Part shown: in pieces, positions 16,355-26,096 of the stretch
How the letters are laid out: each line of letters starts with the position of its first letter
How positions within the stretch are numbered: position 1 is the first letter of the stretch
DNA from: Agrobacterium tumefaciens str. B6
Lineage (GTDB): Bacteria; Pseudomonadota; Alphaproteobacteria; Rhizobiales; Rhizobiaceae
Assembly: GCF_001541315.1 (NCBI RefSeq)
Contig: NZ_LMVK01000012.1
Location: forward strand, 496,001 to 560,000
Direction of reading: 5' to 3'
Length of the DNA stretch: 64,000 nucleotides
The notes under the pieces: model-generated
What the model saw: only the letters and a program-made list of their open reading frames with translations
Told to the model about the DNA's origin: nothing
Database searches by the model: none
Position numbers and translations under genes: made by a program

Positions 16355-18305
16355 ATGCGCACTTTGAATCTGGGCATTCTCGCCCACGTAGACGCAGGCA
16401 AGACTAGCCTTACGGAGCGTCTCCTATTTGACACCGGCGTAATCGACAGGCTGGGCAGCGTCGATACCGGTAATACACAGACAGACAGCCTCGAACTGGA
16501 GCGGCAGCGCGGCATCACCATCAGGGCCGCTGTCGTGTCCTTCACCATTGGCGATACCGTCGTCAATCTCATCGATACGCCCGGCCATCCCGATTTCATT
16601 GCGGAAGTCGAGCGTGTGTTGGGGCTGCTTGATGCAGCGGTGGTTGTGGTTTCGGCCGTGGAAGGCGTGCAGGCGCAAACGCGGATACTTGTTCGGGCGT
16701 TGCAACGTCTCGCAGTCCCGTTCGTATTCTTCATCAACAAGGTCGATCGCCCCGGCGCGCGCTATGATGAGGTCGTGCAGAACCTCGCCGATCAGTTGAG
16801 GGTGCGCCCGATCGCCATGTCGACTGTCACTGGCGCTGGCGGCAAGTCCGCGCGGGTGGAGGCTACGGATGTGAAGAGCGAGCCATTTTTCTCCATCCTC
16901 TGCGAAATCCTTGCCGAGAATGACGGAGGACCTGTTGCGCGACTATCTTTTGACGCCCGACGGTGTGGAGGCCGAAAGACTCCTCCAATCGCTCGCGCAT
17001 CAGACCGCCCATGGGCTGGTGCATCCGGCTTTTGCCGGTGCGGCGATGACGGGAGCCGGCCTGCCGGCTTTGATATCTGCCATTGTCGACATGCTGCCCG
17101 CTCGTCAACCCGACCCCGAGGGAGAAGTCTCGGGAAAAATCTTCAAGATCGAACGCGGATGGGGCGGTGAAAAGCTGTCATATCTGCATTTGACATCCGG
17201 AACGATCCAGCTCCGGCAGTATCTGCCTTTGCCGCAGGGACCGGTAAGAGTGACCGGAATACAGCTGTTCGAGGACGGTCACGTTCACAATTCGACGCAT
17301 CTCCGCGCCGGTCAGATCGCCCGCGTCACCGGCCTTACGAGTGCCCGGATCGGCGACAGGGTTGGCGCGGACGCGGTTGCCGACAGCCCGTTTCATTTCG
17401 CTCCACCCACGCTTGAAACACGAGTCGTTTCCCGCCGTCCGGCTGAGCACGCGGCGCTCTGGCTGGCGCTGAACCAGCTGACCGAGCAGGATCCGCTTAT
17501 CGGATTGCGAAGGAACGACGAGACGAACGAGGTTTTCGTATCGCTCTATGGCGAGGTGCAAAAGGAGATCATCCAATCGGAACTGTTGACGGGGTTTGGC
17601 ATCGAGGCCGAATTTGAGGACAGCACGATTATCTGCGTGGAAAGGCTGGCAGGTATCGGGCACGGACTTCAAACCATCTTCAAGGCACCAAACCCCTTTA
17701 TCGCCACCGTCGGATTGCGGGTCGAGCCAAGACCGGATGGTGCGGGAAACAGCTTCGCACTGGAGGTGGAGGTGGGCCAGATGCCCGCAAGCTTTTATCG
17801 AGCGGTCGAGGAGACCGTATTCGAAACGCTGAAGCAGGGCATATTCGGTTGGCGGGTGGTGGATTGCCATGTCGCCATGACGGCCGCCCGGCAGAGTGCA
17901 CCGTCAAGCACGGCTGCCGATTTCCGGCAGCTGACACCATGGGTGCTGGCAATGGCGCTGACCGAAGCGCAAACCTACGTTTGTGAACCGATCGATCACT
18001 TCCACCTCGAAGCGCCGGCGGCAGCGATGACACGCCTGAGCACCGTTCTTGCCAAAGCGGGTGCAGTCACCAGAAACGCCGTTATCTCCGGCGGCATGGC
18101 AAGGCTTGAAGGGACGATAGCGTCGGCAATGGTTCAGGGTGTTCAGCAGCAGGTGCCGGGGCTGACGGGTGGCATGGGCGCGATGGAAACGTCGTTCAGC
18201 CACTATGCACGGGCGGATAATCCGCCGCCGCCGCGCCGGCGGTCGGGTGCTGATCCGTTCAATGAGCGCGATTATCTGCTGAGCCTGCGCCGAAATGCAG
18301 AATGA
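16355..18305 (+). pseudogene. TetM/TetO-type ribosomal protection GTPase, broken by a one-base frameshift
   Basis: Two overlapping frames together encode one EF-G-like protein of about 650 residues, the length of TetM-type tetracycline ribosomal protection proteins. Frame 1 (from ATG 16355) carries the GTPase domain: P-loop AHVDAGKTSL, RGITIRAAVVSF, DTPGHPDF and NKVD. It loses similarity after CEILAEND near 16925. Frame 2 resumes with EDLLRDYLLTPDGVEAERLL and continues through domains II-V to SLRRNAE at 18305. The break fits one extra G in GACGGAGGACC; without it the sequence would read END-EDLLRDYL. No stop codon lies near the shift (frame 1 runs on to 17170), so this is not an RF2-like programmed site. 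Either the gene is inactive or the base is a sequencing error. Everything else looks intact. Confidence 0.8.
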
Positions 18306-18343
18306 CCGCCGCGGAAATCAAATATTCCGCGACGGTCATTTTT
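18301..18343 (+). terminator. Rho-independent terminator overlapping the TetM-like stop codon
   Basis: Stem AATGACCGCCGCGGAA / TTCCGCGACGGTCATT (one mismatch/bulge) followed by TTTTT at 18339-18343. The stop codon TGA (18303-18305) is inside the stem. Confidence 0.7.
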
Positions 18344-18364
18344 CACATCAGACTTGAACAGGCA

Positions 18365-18389
18365 ACGCGGAGAGGGATCCTCTCCGCGT
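18365..18389 (-). terminator. Perfect hairpin 10 bases after the growth pole ring gene
   Basis: 11-bp arms ACGCGGAGAGG / CCTCTCCGCGT with loop GAT. It lies directly after the stop codon of the minus-strand gene. The following minus-strand sequence is not T-rich, so it may need Rho or act as an mRNA 3' end stabiliser. Confidence 0.5.
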
Positions 18390-18398
18390 GACCTCCTG

Positions 18399-21300
18399 TC
18401 AGTTGAACCGGCCCGCGGCATGGGCAAGCATCGTATAGACCTTGCCGGTATCGGAGGTGAGGTAGGACTGGGTGACTGTCCGGTCGCGATCCGTGCGGGC
18501 CACATCGGCGAGCAGCTTTTCGAAATCGGTGATGTAGCGGTCCACGGCGGTGCGGAATTCAGCCTCCCGCTCGTATTTGCGCTTGATCTCGTCAAACGTC
18601 GTCTGGCCCTTCAGCGTGTAGAGGCGACGGGTGAAGACGTCGCGCTCGCCGCGCTGGTAACGGCGCCACAGTTCCACGGACGCATCGTGGTCGATGGCGC
18701 GGGCGATGTCGACGGAGAGCGAGTTCAGCGATTCCACCATGTGCCGCGGATTGCGGGTATCGGCCGCACGCGTTGGCTGCTGCTCGGTGCGGGGTGCGGA
18801 AGCGGCTGCCGTTTCCTGTGAGGCGCCGCGCAGAAGATCGCTGATCCAGCCACCGCCTTCTTCACGACGTCCAGCGGGAGCGGCAGCGCCAGTGGGAGCC
18901 GGGGCAGGTGCCTGACGGTTCTCGACCTGGCGGTTTTCAAGCGGCAGGGTGCCACGCAAGGCAGGGGCAGCAGCAGGCTGCGGCTGTGCCGGGCGCTGTT
19001 GTACCGGAGCGGCTGCTGCCGGCTGCGGACGCGTCTCGACGCGGCGTTCAGCGGCAGGCTGGGTCGCGGCGATGGCACGGGCGACCGGTTCGGACACTTC
19101 CATCTGGTGGGTCGAACGACCGACAAGGGGGGAAATATCCTGCAGGGCCTTGATCTGCTCGGAAACGGCGCGGCGCATGGCGGCAGCGCTTTCCTTGGCT
19201 TCTTCCGGCAGGTCGAAGGCGCCGCGCTTCAGTTCGGCGCGTGTCGCATCCAGCTCGCGGCGGATGTCGTGGCTGGAGCGGCGGATTTCGTCCGTTGCAC
19301 CGGCAAAGCGGCTAACGGCTTCCTCGACGGCCTGACGCAGCGTTTCCTTGAGGTTGGCGGCGGCGGCATTCGATTTTTCCGAGGCGCTGCCCAGAAGATT
19401 GTCGACTTCCGAAAGCGAGGACTCGACACCGCCGCGCAGGCGGTTCACCAGCTCGTCGGAGTATTTCTGCGCGTCGGAGAGCGTGCTTTCGATCGAGCGG
19501 CTGGCATCCTGACCGGCGGAGAGCAGGGCGCCCCGCATGGTCTGTGCCGCCGAGCGGGCGCGCTGTTCGGTCTCGTCGAGCGAGCGGCCGATATCGGTGA
19601 AGGACGCCTGCAGATTGTCACGCAGATTGCCGGCGACATTCTGCGAACGCTCTTCGGCTTCGTTGAGCGTGGTTTCCACGACGCCGACGACGTTGCGCAT
19701 GGCGCTTTCGATTTCCTCGGAGCGCTTGACGAGGCCGACGGACAGGCTGCGCAGCGCATCCTGGCGTTCCTCCAGCGTGCCGACGAGGCTCGACTGTGCG
19801 GCATTGAGCAGTTCGGATGCCTGGCTCAGCACCTTCGAATGTTCTTCGAAGCGTCCGACGATACCGGCAACCTGCGCCAGCGTCTGGCCGGAAATATTCG
19901 ACAGGCGGTCGATCTTTCCTTCGAGCAGACGGCTGGAGCTGGACACCATGTCGGCGGCCTGCGAGGCAGATTCGGAGAAGCGGGTCGCCGAGGCGTTCAA
20001 TGCCTCATCTGCCGCGCCGAAGCCCTGTGCGGCGCGCTCAACGGCGGAATTGAAGTTGGTTGCCGACTGTTCAACGATCTCTGCCATGCTGTTATGGGTC
20101 TGCGACAGCATGTCCGTGCTCTGGCGGGTGGCGGCGACCAGCTTGTTGGCGGCATCGCTGCCGGCGCGGGCATATTTGTCGATGCCCTGTTCGACGGCGT
20201 CCGCCATAGCAGTATGGGTCTCGGACAGCATATCCGTGCTCTGGCGGGTGGCTGCGACGAGCTTGCCCGCCGCATCCGTTCCGGCAGCGGCATAGTCACT
20301 GATCGCCTGTTCCACCATGCCGACCATGCCGCTGTTGCTCTGCGAGAGAAGCTCGGCGCTCTGCTGGGCGGCGGAAACGATCTTCTCGGCGGCTTCGCGG
20401 CCGATGGTGGCATATTCGTCGACGATAGGCTTGGCTTTCTCCTCGATCAGGCGAGACAGCTCCGCAGAGCGGCTGGCCAGCATCGAGTTGAGTTCGCGGG
20501 TGCGGTTGTCCAGCGCCGAGCGGATGGATTCGCCGCGCGCGTCGAGGGCCGATTCGACACCCGTCAGCGTTTCGGAAATGACACCGACCTGAGAGCGGAC
20601 GACGGCTTCAGCCTCGGCAACCTTGTTGACGATAATGTTGCCTGCCTCGGAGAAGGTCTGGGCCACGGCGGCGGCCTGGCCGGAGAGACGGGTCTGCGCA
20701 TCCGAGATGCGGTTAACGATCTCGCCGGAGCGCTCTTCGATGGCCTTGGTGAAGGCTTCGTTCTGCGCCTGCACCTGTTCTGCAAATTCCGAACCGGATT
20801 TCGAGAGCAGGGCGGATGAGCGGGCCGCTTCATCGCCGATGCTCTGGGTGGCCGACGTGACCGCGCCGCGCAGGCTGACAGCGAGATCGCTCGCCTTGCC
20901 TTCAATGGTGCGGTTGACGTTTTCGAGGCCGATCGTCAGCGCACGGTCCATGGTGCCGAGGCGCTCATCGATGCGGGCCGTGCCGCTATCGAAGGTTTCT
21001 GCCAGGCGGCTGGTGCGGCTTTCCAGCGTATCTGCGACACGCGTGGTCTGTTCGTCCAGAATGCCGGTGATGCGCTCGGCGGCCTCGTCGCTGGTGCGGG
21101 CGAACACGGCCGTCTTGTCTTCCAGCGCGTCGGCGAAGCGGCGGCCGGCGTCCTCGATCGAGCTGTTGACGTTGGCGAGATCGCCACCGACGCGGGTCTG
21201 CAGGGTGTCGAGAGAGGTCTCGATGCGGGCGCCTGTCTCGTCGAGACGGGTTGTGACATTGCCGATCGATGTTTCGATGCGGGCGGAGAGGGCGTCGGTG

Positions 21301-24300
21301 GCCCCGCCGATTTCGCGGGCTGCCTCGCCGATCTTGACGGCGATATCACCGGCGCTGTTGCGAAGACGCTCTTCCAGCGTCGCAGCACTGCCGTCGATTG
21401 CCTTCTGCAGCGTGTCCTGCTGGGTCTCGAGCGACAGTTCAAGCATGCTGGCGCTGGAGGCGACCGTGGTGCCGATCATCATAGCCTGCTCGGAAAGCAT
21501 GTCGCCCATCTGCGTCGTGGCGGAGCTGAGCGTCGCAGCAAGGTCCGCCTGGCGCTGGTCGAGCGCCGTGCGAATATCCTCATGCGATTGCGAGAGGTTG
21601 GTTTCGAGGCGGGACACACCTTCTTCCACCGTCTGGGCAAAACGGGTGCTGCCGTCTTCAACGACGCTTTCGATGCGGTTGGCCGCGCCCGAGACACTCT
21701 GCTCGATCAGGCCGCTATTGCGCTCCAGCGAGCCGGCAATGCGCTCGGCCTGCGAGCCGAGCATGGTTTCGAGCCGCTCGTGACCGCTGGCAAGCGCGTT
21801 CTCAAGCGTGAATGCGGTGGATTCGAGACGCTGGCCGACACCGGCCGCCGCAAGCGAAAGCGACGATGCTCTGGCATCCATCGCCTCGGCGATACGCTCC
21901 TCGACACCAGAAATCGTCATATCGAGCGCAAGAGTGCGGCTGTCCAGCGCATCCGCGATGCGTTCTTCCGCGCCTGCCACGATGCCGGAAAGGGCAGCGG
22001 TACGGCTGTCCAATGCGTCTGCAATGCGGTCTTCGACACCGGAAACGGCGTTCTGCAGGGCCGTGGTGCGACCATCGAGGATATCGGCGATCTTTTCCTC
22101 GACGCCGGAGAAGCTCATGTCGAGCGCCATGGTGCGGCTGTCGAGAACATCCGCAATCCGCTCTTCGGCGCCGGAAACGACGGTCTTCAGCGAATCCGTG
22201 CGGCTGTCAAGCGCGCTGGCAATACGGGTCTCGGCGCCGGCCACCAGTTCGCCAAGGGCTGCGGTGCGCGTGTCGAGCGCTTCGGTGATTTTTTCCTCCG
22301 CGCCGGAGAATGCCATGTCGAGCGCCATGGTACGGCTGTCGAGCGCATCGGCGATGCGTTCTTCAGCGCCGGAGACCACGGCGTTGAGAGCGGCGGTGCG
22401 GCCATCCAGCGTTTCCGCGATACGGGTTTCAGCACCGGCGACCACGTCGCCGAAGGTGGCCGTGCGGCTGTCGAGCGCGCCGGCGATTTTCTCTTCAGCG
22501 CTCGCCACAATGCCGGTGAGGGCAGAGGTACGGTTGTCGAGCGTCTCGGACAGTCTTTCCTCGACATTGGCAAAGGTCATGTCGAGCGAAAGGGTGCGGC
22601 TGTCCATCGTATCGGCGATGCGTTCCTCGACGCCGGAAATGGCGCTGGAAAGAGCGGCCGTGCGGCCGTCAAGCGTATCGGCGATACGGCTTTCCGCACC
22701 GGCGACGACGTCGTGCAGGGCAGCCGTGCGGCTTTCCAGCGTATCGGAAATACGATCCTCGATGCCGGAAACAGCACCGGTGATGGCGGCAGCCCGGGTT
22801 TCGAGCGTTTCCGAAAGGCGGCGCTCGACATCGGCAACGACACTGTTGATCGCGGCGGCGCGTTCGTCGAGCATGGCGGCAAGGCGTTCGGCCGTGCCGG
22901 AGACGGAGCCGGTAATCGCCATCGAACGGCTGGCGAGTGCCTCGTCGAAACGGTTCTGGCTGGCTGAGAGCGCGCCGAACAGGGCGTTGCTGCGTTCCGA
23001 CAGCACAGCGTCGATCTTCTCGTGAGAATTGGCGAAGGCGTCGGTGATTTCGGCGGTGCGCTGGCCGATCGCGTCGCTGAAGGCCTGTGTCCGGATTTCA
23101 AGCGCGCTTTCCAGCATTTCCTGACCCGTGCCCAGCGCAGTTGCAAGCGCCAGCGACTGATCGGTCATGGTGGTGCCGATACGCTCCAGACCGGCGCTCA
23201 GCATGGTGTCGAGCGCTTCGGAGCCGCCGGCAACGGTTTCGTTGATGCGGGCGAGACTTTCCATCAGCTTGCTGTCGAGGCTGCCGGCGCGCTGGTCGAA
23301 GGCGCTGGCGAATTGCGCCACATGCACGTCGAAGGCCGAGTTGACCTGGCCTACCGTCGCCTGCATGCGCTCCTCGTAGAGGCCGGAGCGAAGATCGAGA
23401 TCCATGATCGCATCGTCAGCCGTGCTCTGCAGGCTCTGGCGGAAGGAGAGGCCCTTTTCTTCAAGCGTCGTGGACAGCTTATCGAGAACCGTATCGAGCG
23501 AACCGCCGATGACCTGCTGGCCGCGTTCGATATTGCGGTTGAGTTCCAGCGTGCGGTTGGACAGCGTCTCGTTGAGCTGGCGGGTGCGTTCCTCAAGCGC
23601 GCTGTTGAGGCTTTCCACGCCGCTATCCAGCGTCGAAGCATGGATCGCGAAACGCTCCAGCAGCACTTCACCGCGCTCGTCCAGCGTCGAGGTAAGATTA
23701 TGCAGGCGCATGTCGAATTCGTTGGAGATCGTCGAGCCCGAGGAGTTCAGCGCCTGGAGCAGGTTTTCGGTCTTGGCGGCGATCAGGCTGCCCATCGCTT
23801 CGGTCGAGGCGCGCGATTTTTCGAGCAGCGCAGCCGAACGCGTGTCGATCATAGAGGCGAAAGCCTCGCCGGTCGTGGCGATCCGCATCGAAAGCTCTTC
23901 GCCGACGATGGAAAGCTCTTCTTTAATCTGTTCCTGCGCGCCGACGATGGAGGAGCGGATGCGCTCGGCGTGATTGACGATGGCGTCACGCTCGGCGGTC
24001 AGTTCCTGCACGAGGCTGCGCACGCGCAGTTCATTGTCGGCATAGCTGCGTTCGAGCGCGTTGACTTCGGAATGAACGAGGGTTTCGAGTTCCGTCGCGC
24101 GGGCGATTGTTCGCTCGATGCCGTCATTCATGGCCGAGACTTCGCGGCGAACCGCCTGGCCGACGGACATGATGCGGTCGGATGCCACGGTTTCCGGTTC
24201 CGCAAGGCGAAGGGCGACTTCGGCCATGGAGCGGGCGGCATTCCGCAGATCGCGGGCGCGCGCCATCATGATCGCGAAGGCGAAGAACAGCATGATGGGA

Positions 24301-24746
24301 ACGAGGATGCCGACGACGATTGCCATCAGGCCGGGGATAGCGGTGAGATCAGCCAGCGAGGCGATGTTCCAGAGCGCATTGCCATAGAGAAGATGTGCGA
24401 TACCAAGGCCGCCGAGCGCCCAGATGACCGACATGATCGTGGCGTTGCGCAGCGCGCCGCCGATGGAGCCGCCTTCCAGCGATTTCAGGATCATGGCCGG
24501 GCTGCGCTTGGAACCGTCATTGGCCGCTTCGAGATTGGGCGATCTGGGTGTCTGTTCGGCAGGCGCGCGCGCGGCCTCGGGAGCAGGGGTCTGTCTGCTT
24601 GCTTCCTTCAATCTGGCCTCCGGCTGCTTCGGCGCTGCAGTTTTCCGCGTCTCCGGCTTTTCTTCGAAAGCGCCAAGCTGCAGGGCATCTTCCAATGCCT
24701 GAAATGCAGTCTCGTCGACAGAGTCGCTGATCTTGTTATTCGCCAT
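18399..24746 (-). CDS. gpr: Growth pole ring protein (giant apolipoprotein-like coiled-coil membrane protein)
   Basis: A 2115-residue protein. The length, repeat character and surrounding genes match the Agrobacterium GROWTH POLE RING protein (RgsE in Sinorhizobium), known to form a ring at the growing pole and to be needed for polar growth and rod shape; this identity is from recall. Residues about 40-95 are Pro/Ala/Glu-rich. Hydrophobic segments (about 105-160; IMSVIWALGGLGIAHLLYG and LMAIVVGILVPIMLFFAFAIM) anchor it in the membrane. A very long helical region follows, including fifteen exact-length 22-residue repeats at 640-969 and three 40-residue repeats near 1443-1562. A Pro/Gln/Ala linker (about 1895-1975) leads to a conserved C-terminal domain (HMVESLNSLSVDIARAI to AHAAGRFN). 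MANNKISDSV at 24746, with GAGG upstream, is taken as the start rather than the longer frame from 24794. Confidence 0.92.
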   Translation of the reverse strand: MANNKISDSVDETAFQALEDALQLGAFEEKPETRKTAAPKQPEARLKEASRQTPAPEAARAPAEQTPRSPNLEAANDGSKRSPAMILKSLEGGSIGGALRNATIMSVIWALGGLGIAHLLYGNALWNIASLADLTAIPGLMAIVVGILVPIMLFFAFAIMMARARDLRNAARSMAEVALRLAEPETVASDRIMSVGQAVRREVSAMNDGIERTIARATELETLVHSEVNALERSYADNELRVRSLVQELTAERDAIVNHAERIRSSIVGAQEQIKEELSIVGEELSMRIATTGEAFASMIDTRSAALLEKSRASTEAMGSLIAAKTENLLQALNSSGSTISNEFDMRLHNLTSTLDERGEVLLERFAIHASTLDSGVESLNSALEERTRQLNETLSNRTLELNRNIERGQQVIGGSLDTVLDKLSTTLEEKGLSFRQSLQSTADDAIMDLDLRSGLYEERMQATVGQVNSAFDVHVAQFASAFDQRAGSLDSKLMESLARINETVAGGSEALDTMLSAGLERIGTTMTDQSLALATALGTGQEMLESALEIRTQAFSDAIGQRTAEITDAFANSHEKIDAVLSERSNALFGALSASQNRFDEALASRSMAITGSVSGTAERLAAMLDERAAAINSVVADVERRLSETLETRAAAITGAVSGIEDRISDTLESRTAALHDVVAGAESRIADTLDGRTAALSSAISGVEERIADTMDSRTLSLDMTFANVEERLSETLDNRTSALTGIVASAEEKIAGALDSRTATFGDVVAGAETRIAETLDGRTAALNAVVSGAEERIADALDSRTMALDMAFSGAEEKITEALDTRTAALGELVAGAETRIASALDSRTDSLKTVVSGAEERIADVLDSRTMALDMSFSGVEEKIADILDGRTTALQNAVSGVEDRIADALDSRTAALSGIVAGAEERIADALDSRTLALDMTISGVEERIAEAMDARASSLSLAAAGVGQRLESTAFTLENALASGHERLETMLGSQAERIAGSLERNSGLIEQSVSGAANRIESVVEDGSTRFAQTVEEGVSRLETNLSQSHEDIRTALDQRQADLAATLSSATTQMGDMLSEQAMMIGTTVASSASMLELSLETQQDTLQKAIDGSAATLEERLRNSAGDIAVKIGEAAREIGGATDALSARIETSIGNVTTRLDETGARIETSLDTLQTRVGGDLANVNSSIEDAGRRFADALEDKTAVFARTSDEAAERITGILDEQTTRVADTLESRTSRLAETFDSGTARIDERLGTMDRALTIGLENVNRTIEGKASDLAVSLRGAVTSATQSIGDEAARSSALLSKSGSEFAEQVQAQNEAFTKAIEERSGEIVNRISDAQTRLSGQAAAVAQTFSEAGNIIVNKVAEAEAVVRSQVGVISETLTGVESALDARGESIRSALDNRTRELNSMLASRSAELSRLIEEKAKPIVDEYATIGREAAEKIVSAAQQSAELLSQSNSGMVGMVEQAISDYAAAGTDAAGKLVAATRQSTDMLSETHTAMADAVEQGIDKYARAGSDAANKLVAATRQSTDMLSQTHNSMAEIVEQSATNFNSAVERAAQGFGAADEALNASATRFSESASQAADMVSSSSRLLEGKIDRLSNISGQTLAQVAGIVGRFEEHSKVLSQASELLNAAQSSLVGTLEERQDALRSLSVGLVKRSEEIESAMRNVVGVVETTLNEAEERSQNVAGNLRDNLQASFTDIGRSLDETEQRARSAAQTMRGALLSAGQDASRSIESTLSDAQKYSDELVNRLRGGVESSLSEVDNLLGSASEKSNAAAANLKETLRQAVEEAVSRFAGATDEIRRSSHDIRRELDATRAELKRGAFDLPEEAKESAAAMRRAVSEQIKALQDISPLVGRSTHQMEVSEPVARAIAATQPAAERRVETRPQPAAAAPVQQRPAQPQPAAAPALRGTLPLENRQVENRQAPAPAPTGAAAPAGRREEGGGWISDLLRGASQETAAASAPRTEQQPTRAADTRNPRHMVESLNSLSVDIARAIDHDASVELWRRYQRGERDVFTRRLYTLKGQTTFDEIKRKYEREAEFRTAVDRYITDFEKLLADVARTDRDRTVTQSYLTSDTGKVYTMLAHAAGRFN
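21840..22829 (-). repeat. Fifteen tandem 66-bp (22-residue) repeats inside gpr
   Basis: Consecutive units of exactly 22 residues with the consensus [VA]-E-E-R-I-A-D-A-L-D-S-R-T-x-A-L, then six variable residues ending in S/A-G. Unit 1 begins VERRLSETLE at 22829; unit 15 begins VEERIAEAMD at 21905. There are no insertions or deletions. 22-residue amphipathic repeats are typical of apolipoprotein A/E-like domains. Confidence 0.9.
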
Positions 24747-25224
24747 GCGGTTACGCCTCGTTACACATACGCCCGGCTTCATGCCGTTGACCACTTGCGA
24801 TCCGCAAGCAGACTGCCGCCATCATGCCAGCGGAACATCATCCCTTTAAAAGATAACAATTCCGCCATTTACCAAATCCCGAATTGCTGGTGGTCCAGCT
24901 TTCGGGCGAAATTACATCACTGTGCCGCAATAACAAAGCTTGAGCTTAAGCCCTGCGGGAACGGCAGTACCGTAGTGACACATTTAGGTGTTCGAAACAA
25001 TTAATGCGGATTTGCGGCGGTGGCGAAGTGTCGGCTTTTTAACAGTTTTTAAACCTGAGTTTCACGCTGAACGCCTTGTTTCGCATAAGTTTAACATAAA
25101 TTAACCATAGCAGAAGATTTTCGCCTGCGTCACGCCGTAATTTAAGCCGATAGCAGCCGCCCGGATGCGTGAATACGACACAGATGTGACACGAAACAGG
25201 AAACGGTGAGACAGGATTTCAGCC
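24747..25224. other. Divergent promoter region, gpr / Hpt gene
   Basis: 478 bases without a supported gene. It is AT-richer than its surroundings and should hold both promoters. Two TTAA-N6-TTAA elements lie at 25039-25052 and 25091-25104, the second continuing as TTAACCAT, which resembles CtrA half-sites. No ORF with a ribosome-binding site was seen. Confidence 0.45.
25039..25104. promoter_or_regulatory. Two CtrA-like TTAA-N6-TTAA sites
   Basis: TTAA-CAGTTT-TTAA at 25039-25052 and TTAA-CATAAA-TTAA at 25091-25104. The CtrA consensus from Caulobacter has a 7-base spacer; these have 6, so the assignment is tentative. They lie between gpr and the Hpt gene. Confidence 0.3.
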
Positions 25225-25593
25225 ATGGCAGCGGTCAGTATTGTTTTCGAAGCTCCCGATAATTGCGGCGGCGCGCCTGCCACCGGTAAAAAACCGATCG
25301 ATTTCGATCATCTCGCCCGGCAGACGATGGGCGACAAGGATCTGGAGATCGAGGTGCTGCAACTCTTCAGCCGCAACGCCCGCGCCGCCCTGCATGAAAT
25401 GGCGGGCGCGGACAACAAGACCGTCATGGCGACGGCCCACCGTCTGAAGGGGTCGGCGCAGGCCGTCGGCGCATCCGCCGTTTCCGCAGCCGCGGCAGCA
25501 GTGGAAGACAAGGGCAATGACAGCGCGGCGATCGCAAAACTTGCCGCAACCATTGTCGAGGCTGAAAATTTCATCCTCAAGCTCTGCCGCTGA
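25225..25593 (+). CDS. Histidine phosphotransfer (Hpt) domain protein
   Basis: A 122-residue protein consisting of one Hpt four-helix domain. The phospho-accepting histidine is H72 in TAHRLKGSAQAVGA, the family signature. The preceding helix (FDHLARQTMGDKDLEIEVLQLFSRNARAALHEM) is also typical. Such stand-alone proteins pass phosphate between a hybrid kinase and a response regulator. The partner is unknown; CckA (10 kb away) normally uses ChpT, which has a different fold, so no link is claimed. AGG lies upstream of ATG 25225. It is divergent from gpr. Confidence 0.88.
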   Translation: MAAVSIVFEAPDNCGGAPATGKKPIDFDHLARQTMGDKDLEIEVLQLFSRNARAALHEMAGADNKTVMATAHRLKGSAQAVGASAVSAAAAAVEDKGNDSAAIAKLAATIVEAENFILKLCR

Positions 25594-25723
25594 GGCGTAA
25601 TTCATCAAATTTGCCATTTTACAAGGCCGGTTGCGTCTATGCGCCCTCGAAGCGGGTTGCCAAGGCGGAGCGGCCTTTCTATGTGTTTAGAACAGTTCTT
25701 AGATCACATTTTGGATTTCCGGC

Positions 25724-26044
25724 ATGACAAAACTGACCATCGTTGCCTTTGACGGCACGCCCCATGAACTCGACGTGAGCAACGGTTCCACCGTCATGGA
25801 GAATGCCGTGCGCAACTCCGTACCCGGCATCGATGCGGAATGCGGCGGCGCCTGCGCCTGTGCGACCTGTCATGTCTATGTGGATGATGCATGGGCGGAA
25901 CGCGTCGGTGGACCCGAGCCGATGGAAGAAGACATGCTGGATTTCGCCTTCGACGTGCGCCCCACCTCGCGGCTCTCCTGTCAGATCAAGATGAATGACG
26001 AGCTTGATGGTCTCGTCGTTCATGTTCCCGAGCGCCAGGGCTGA
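25724..26044 (+). CDS. fdxB: [2Fe-2S] ferredoxin, adrenodoxin/FdVI type
   Basis: A 106-residue cytoplasmic electron carrier. The cluster ligands follow the C-x5-C-x2-C...C pattern: C40, C46, C49 and C86 ([13 protein letters not shown] and SRLSCQIKM), with a further non-ligand Cys at 44. The region [28 protein letters not shown] is the conserved part of adrenodoxin-like ferredoxins. Homologues serve Fe-S assembly or monooxygenases, but no partner is adjacent. It is a monocistronic gene 130 bases after the Hpt gene. The identification is firm; the symbol is by analogy. Confidence 0.9.
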   Translation: MTKLTIVAFDGTPHELDVSNGSTVMENAVRNSVPGIDAECGGACACATCHVYVDDAWAERVGGPEPMEEDMLDFAFDVRPTSRLSCQIKMNDELDGLVVHVPERQG

Positions 26045-26065
26045 AAATTTCCGTATTGCTTCACG

Positions 26066-26096
26066 CAGAAAAAGCCCCGCTCACCTAGTAGCGGGG
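26066..26096 (-). terminator. Rho-independent terminator of a minus-strand transcript
   Basis: Stem CCCCGCT (26075-26081) / AGCGGGG (26090-26096) with an 8-base loop. On the minus strand it is followed by CTTTTTCTG. No T-run exists on the plus strand, so it does not serve the ferredoxin gene. No protein gene ends here, which points to a small RNA. Confidence 0.6.

Noticed and set aside
16911-18305. Treating the second half of the TetM-like gene as a separate gene from TTG 16911
   Set aside because: It lacks its own ribosome-binding site and begins in the middle of an EF-G-like protein whose first half is in the adjacent frame.
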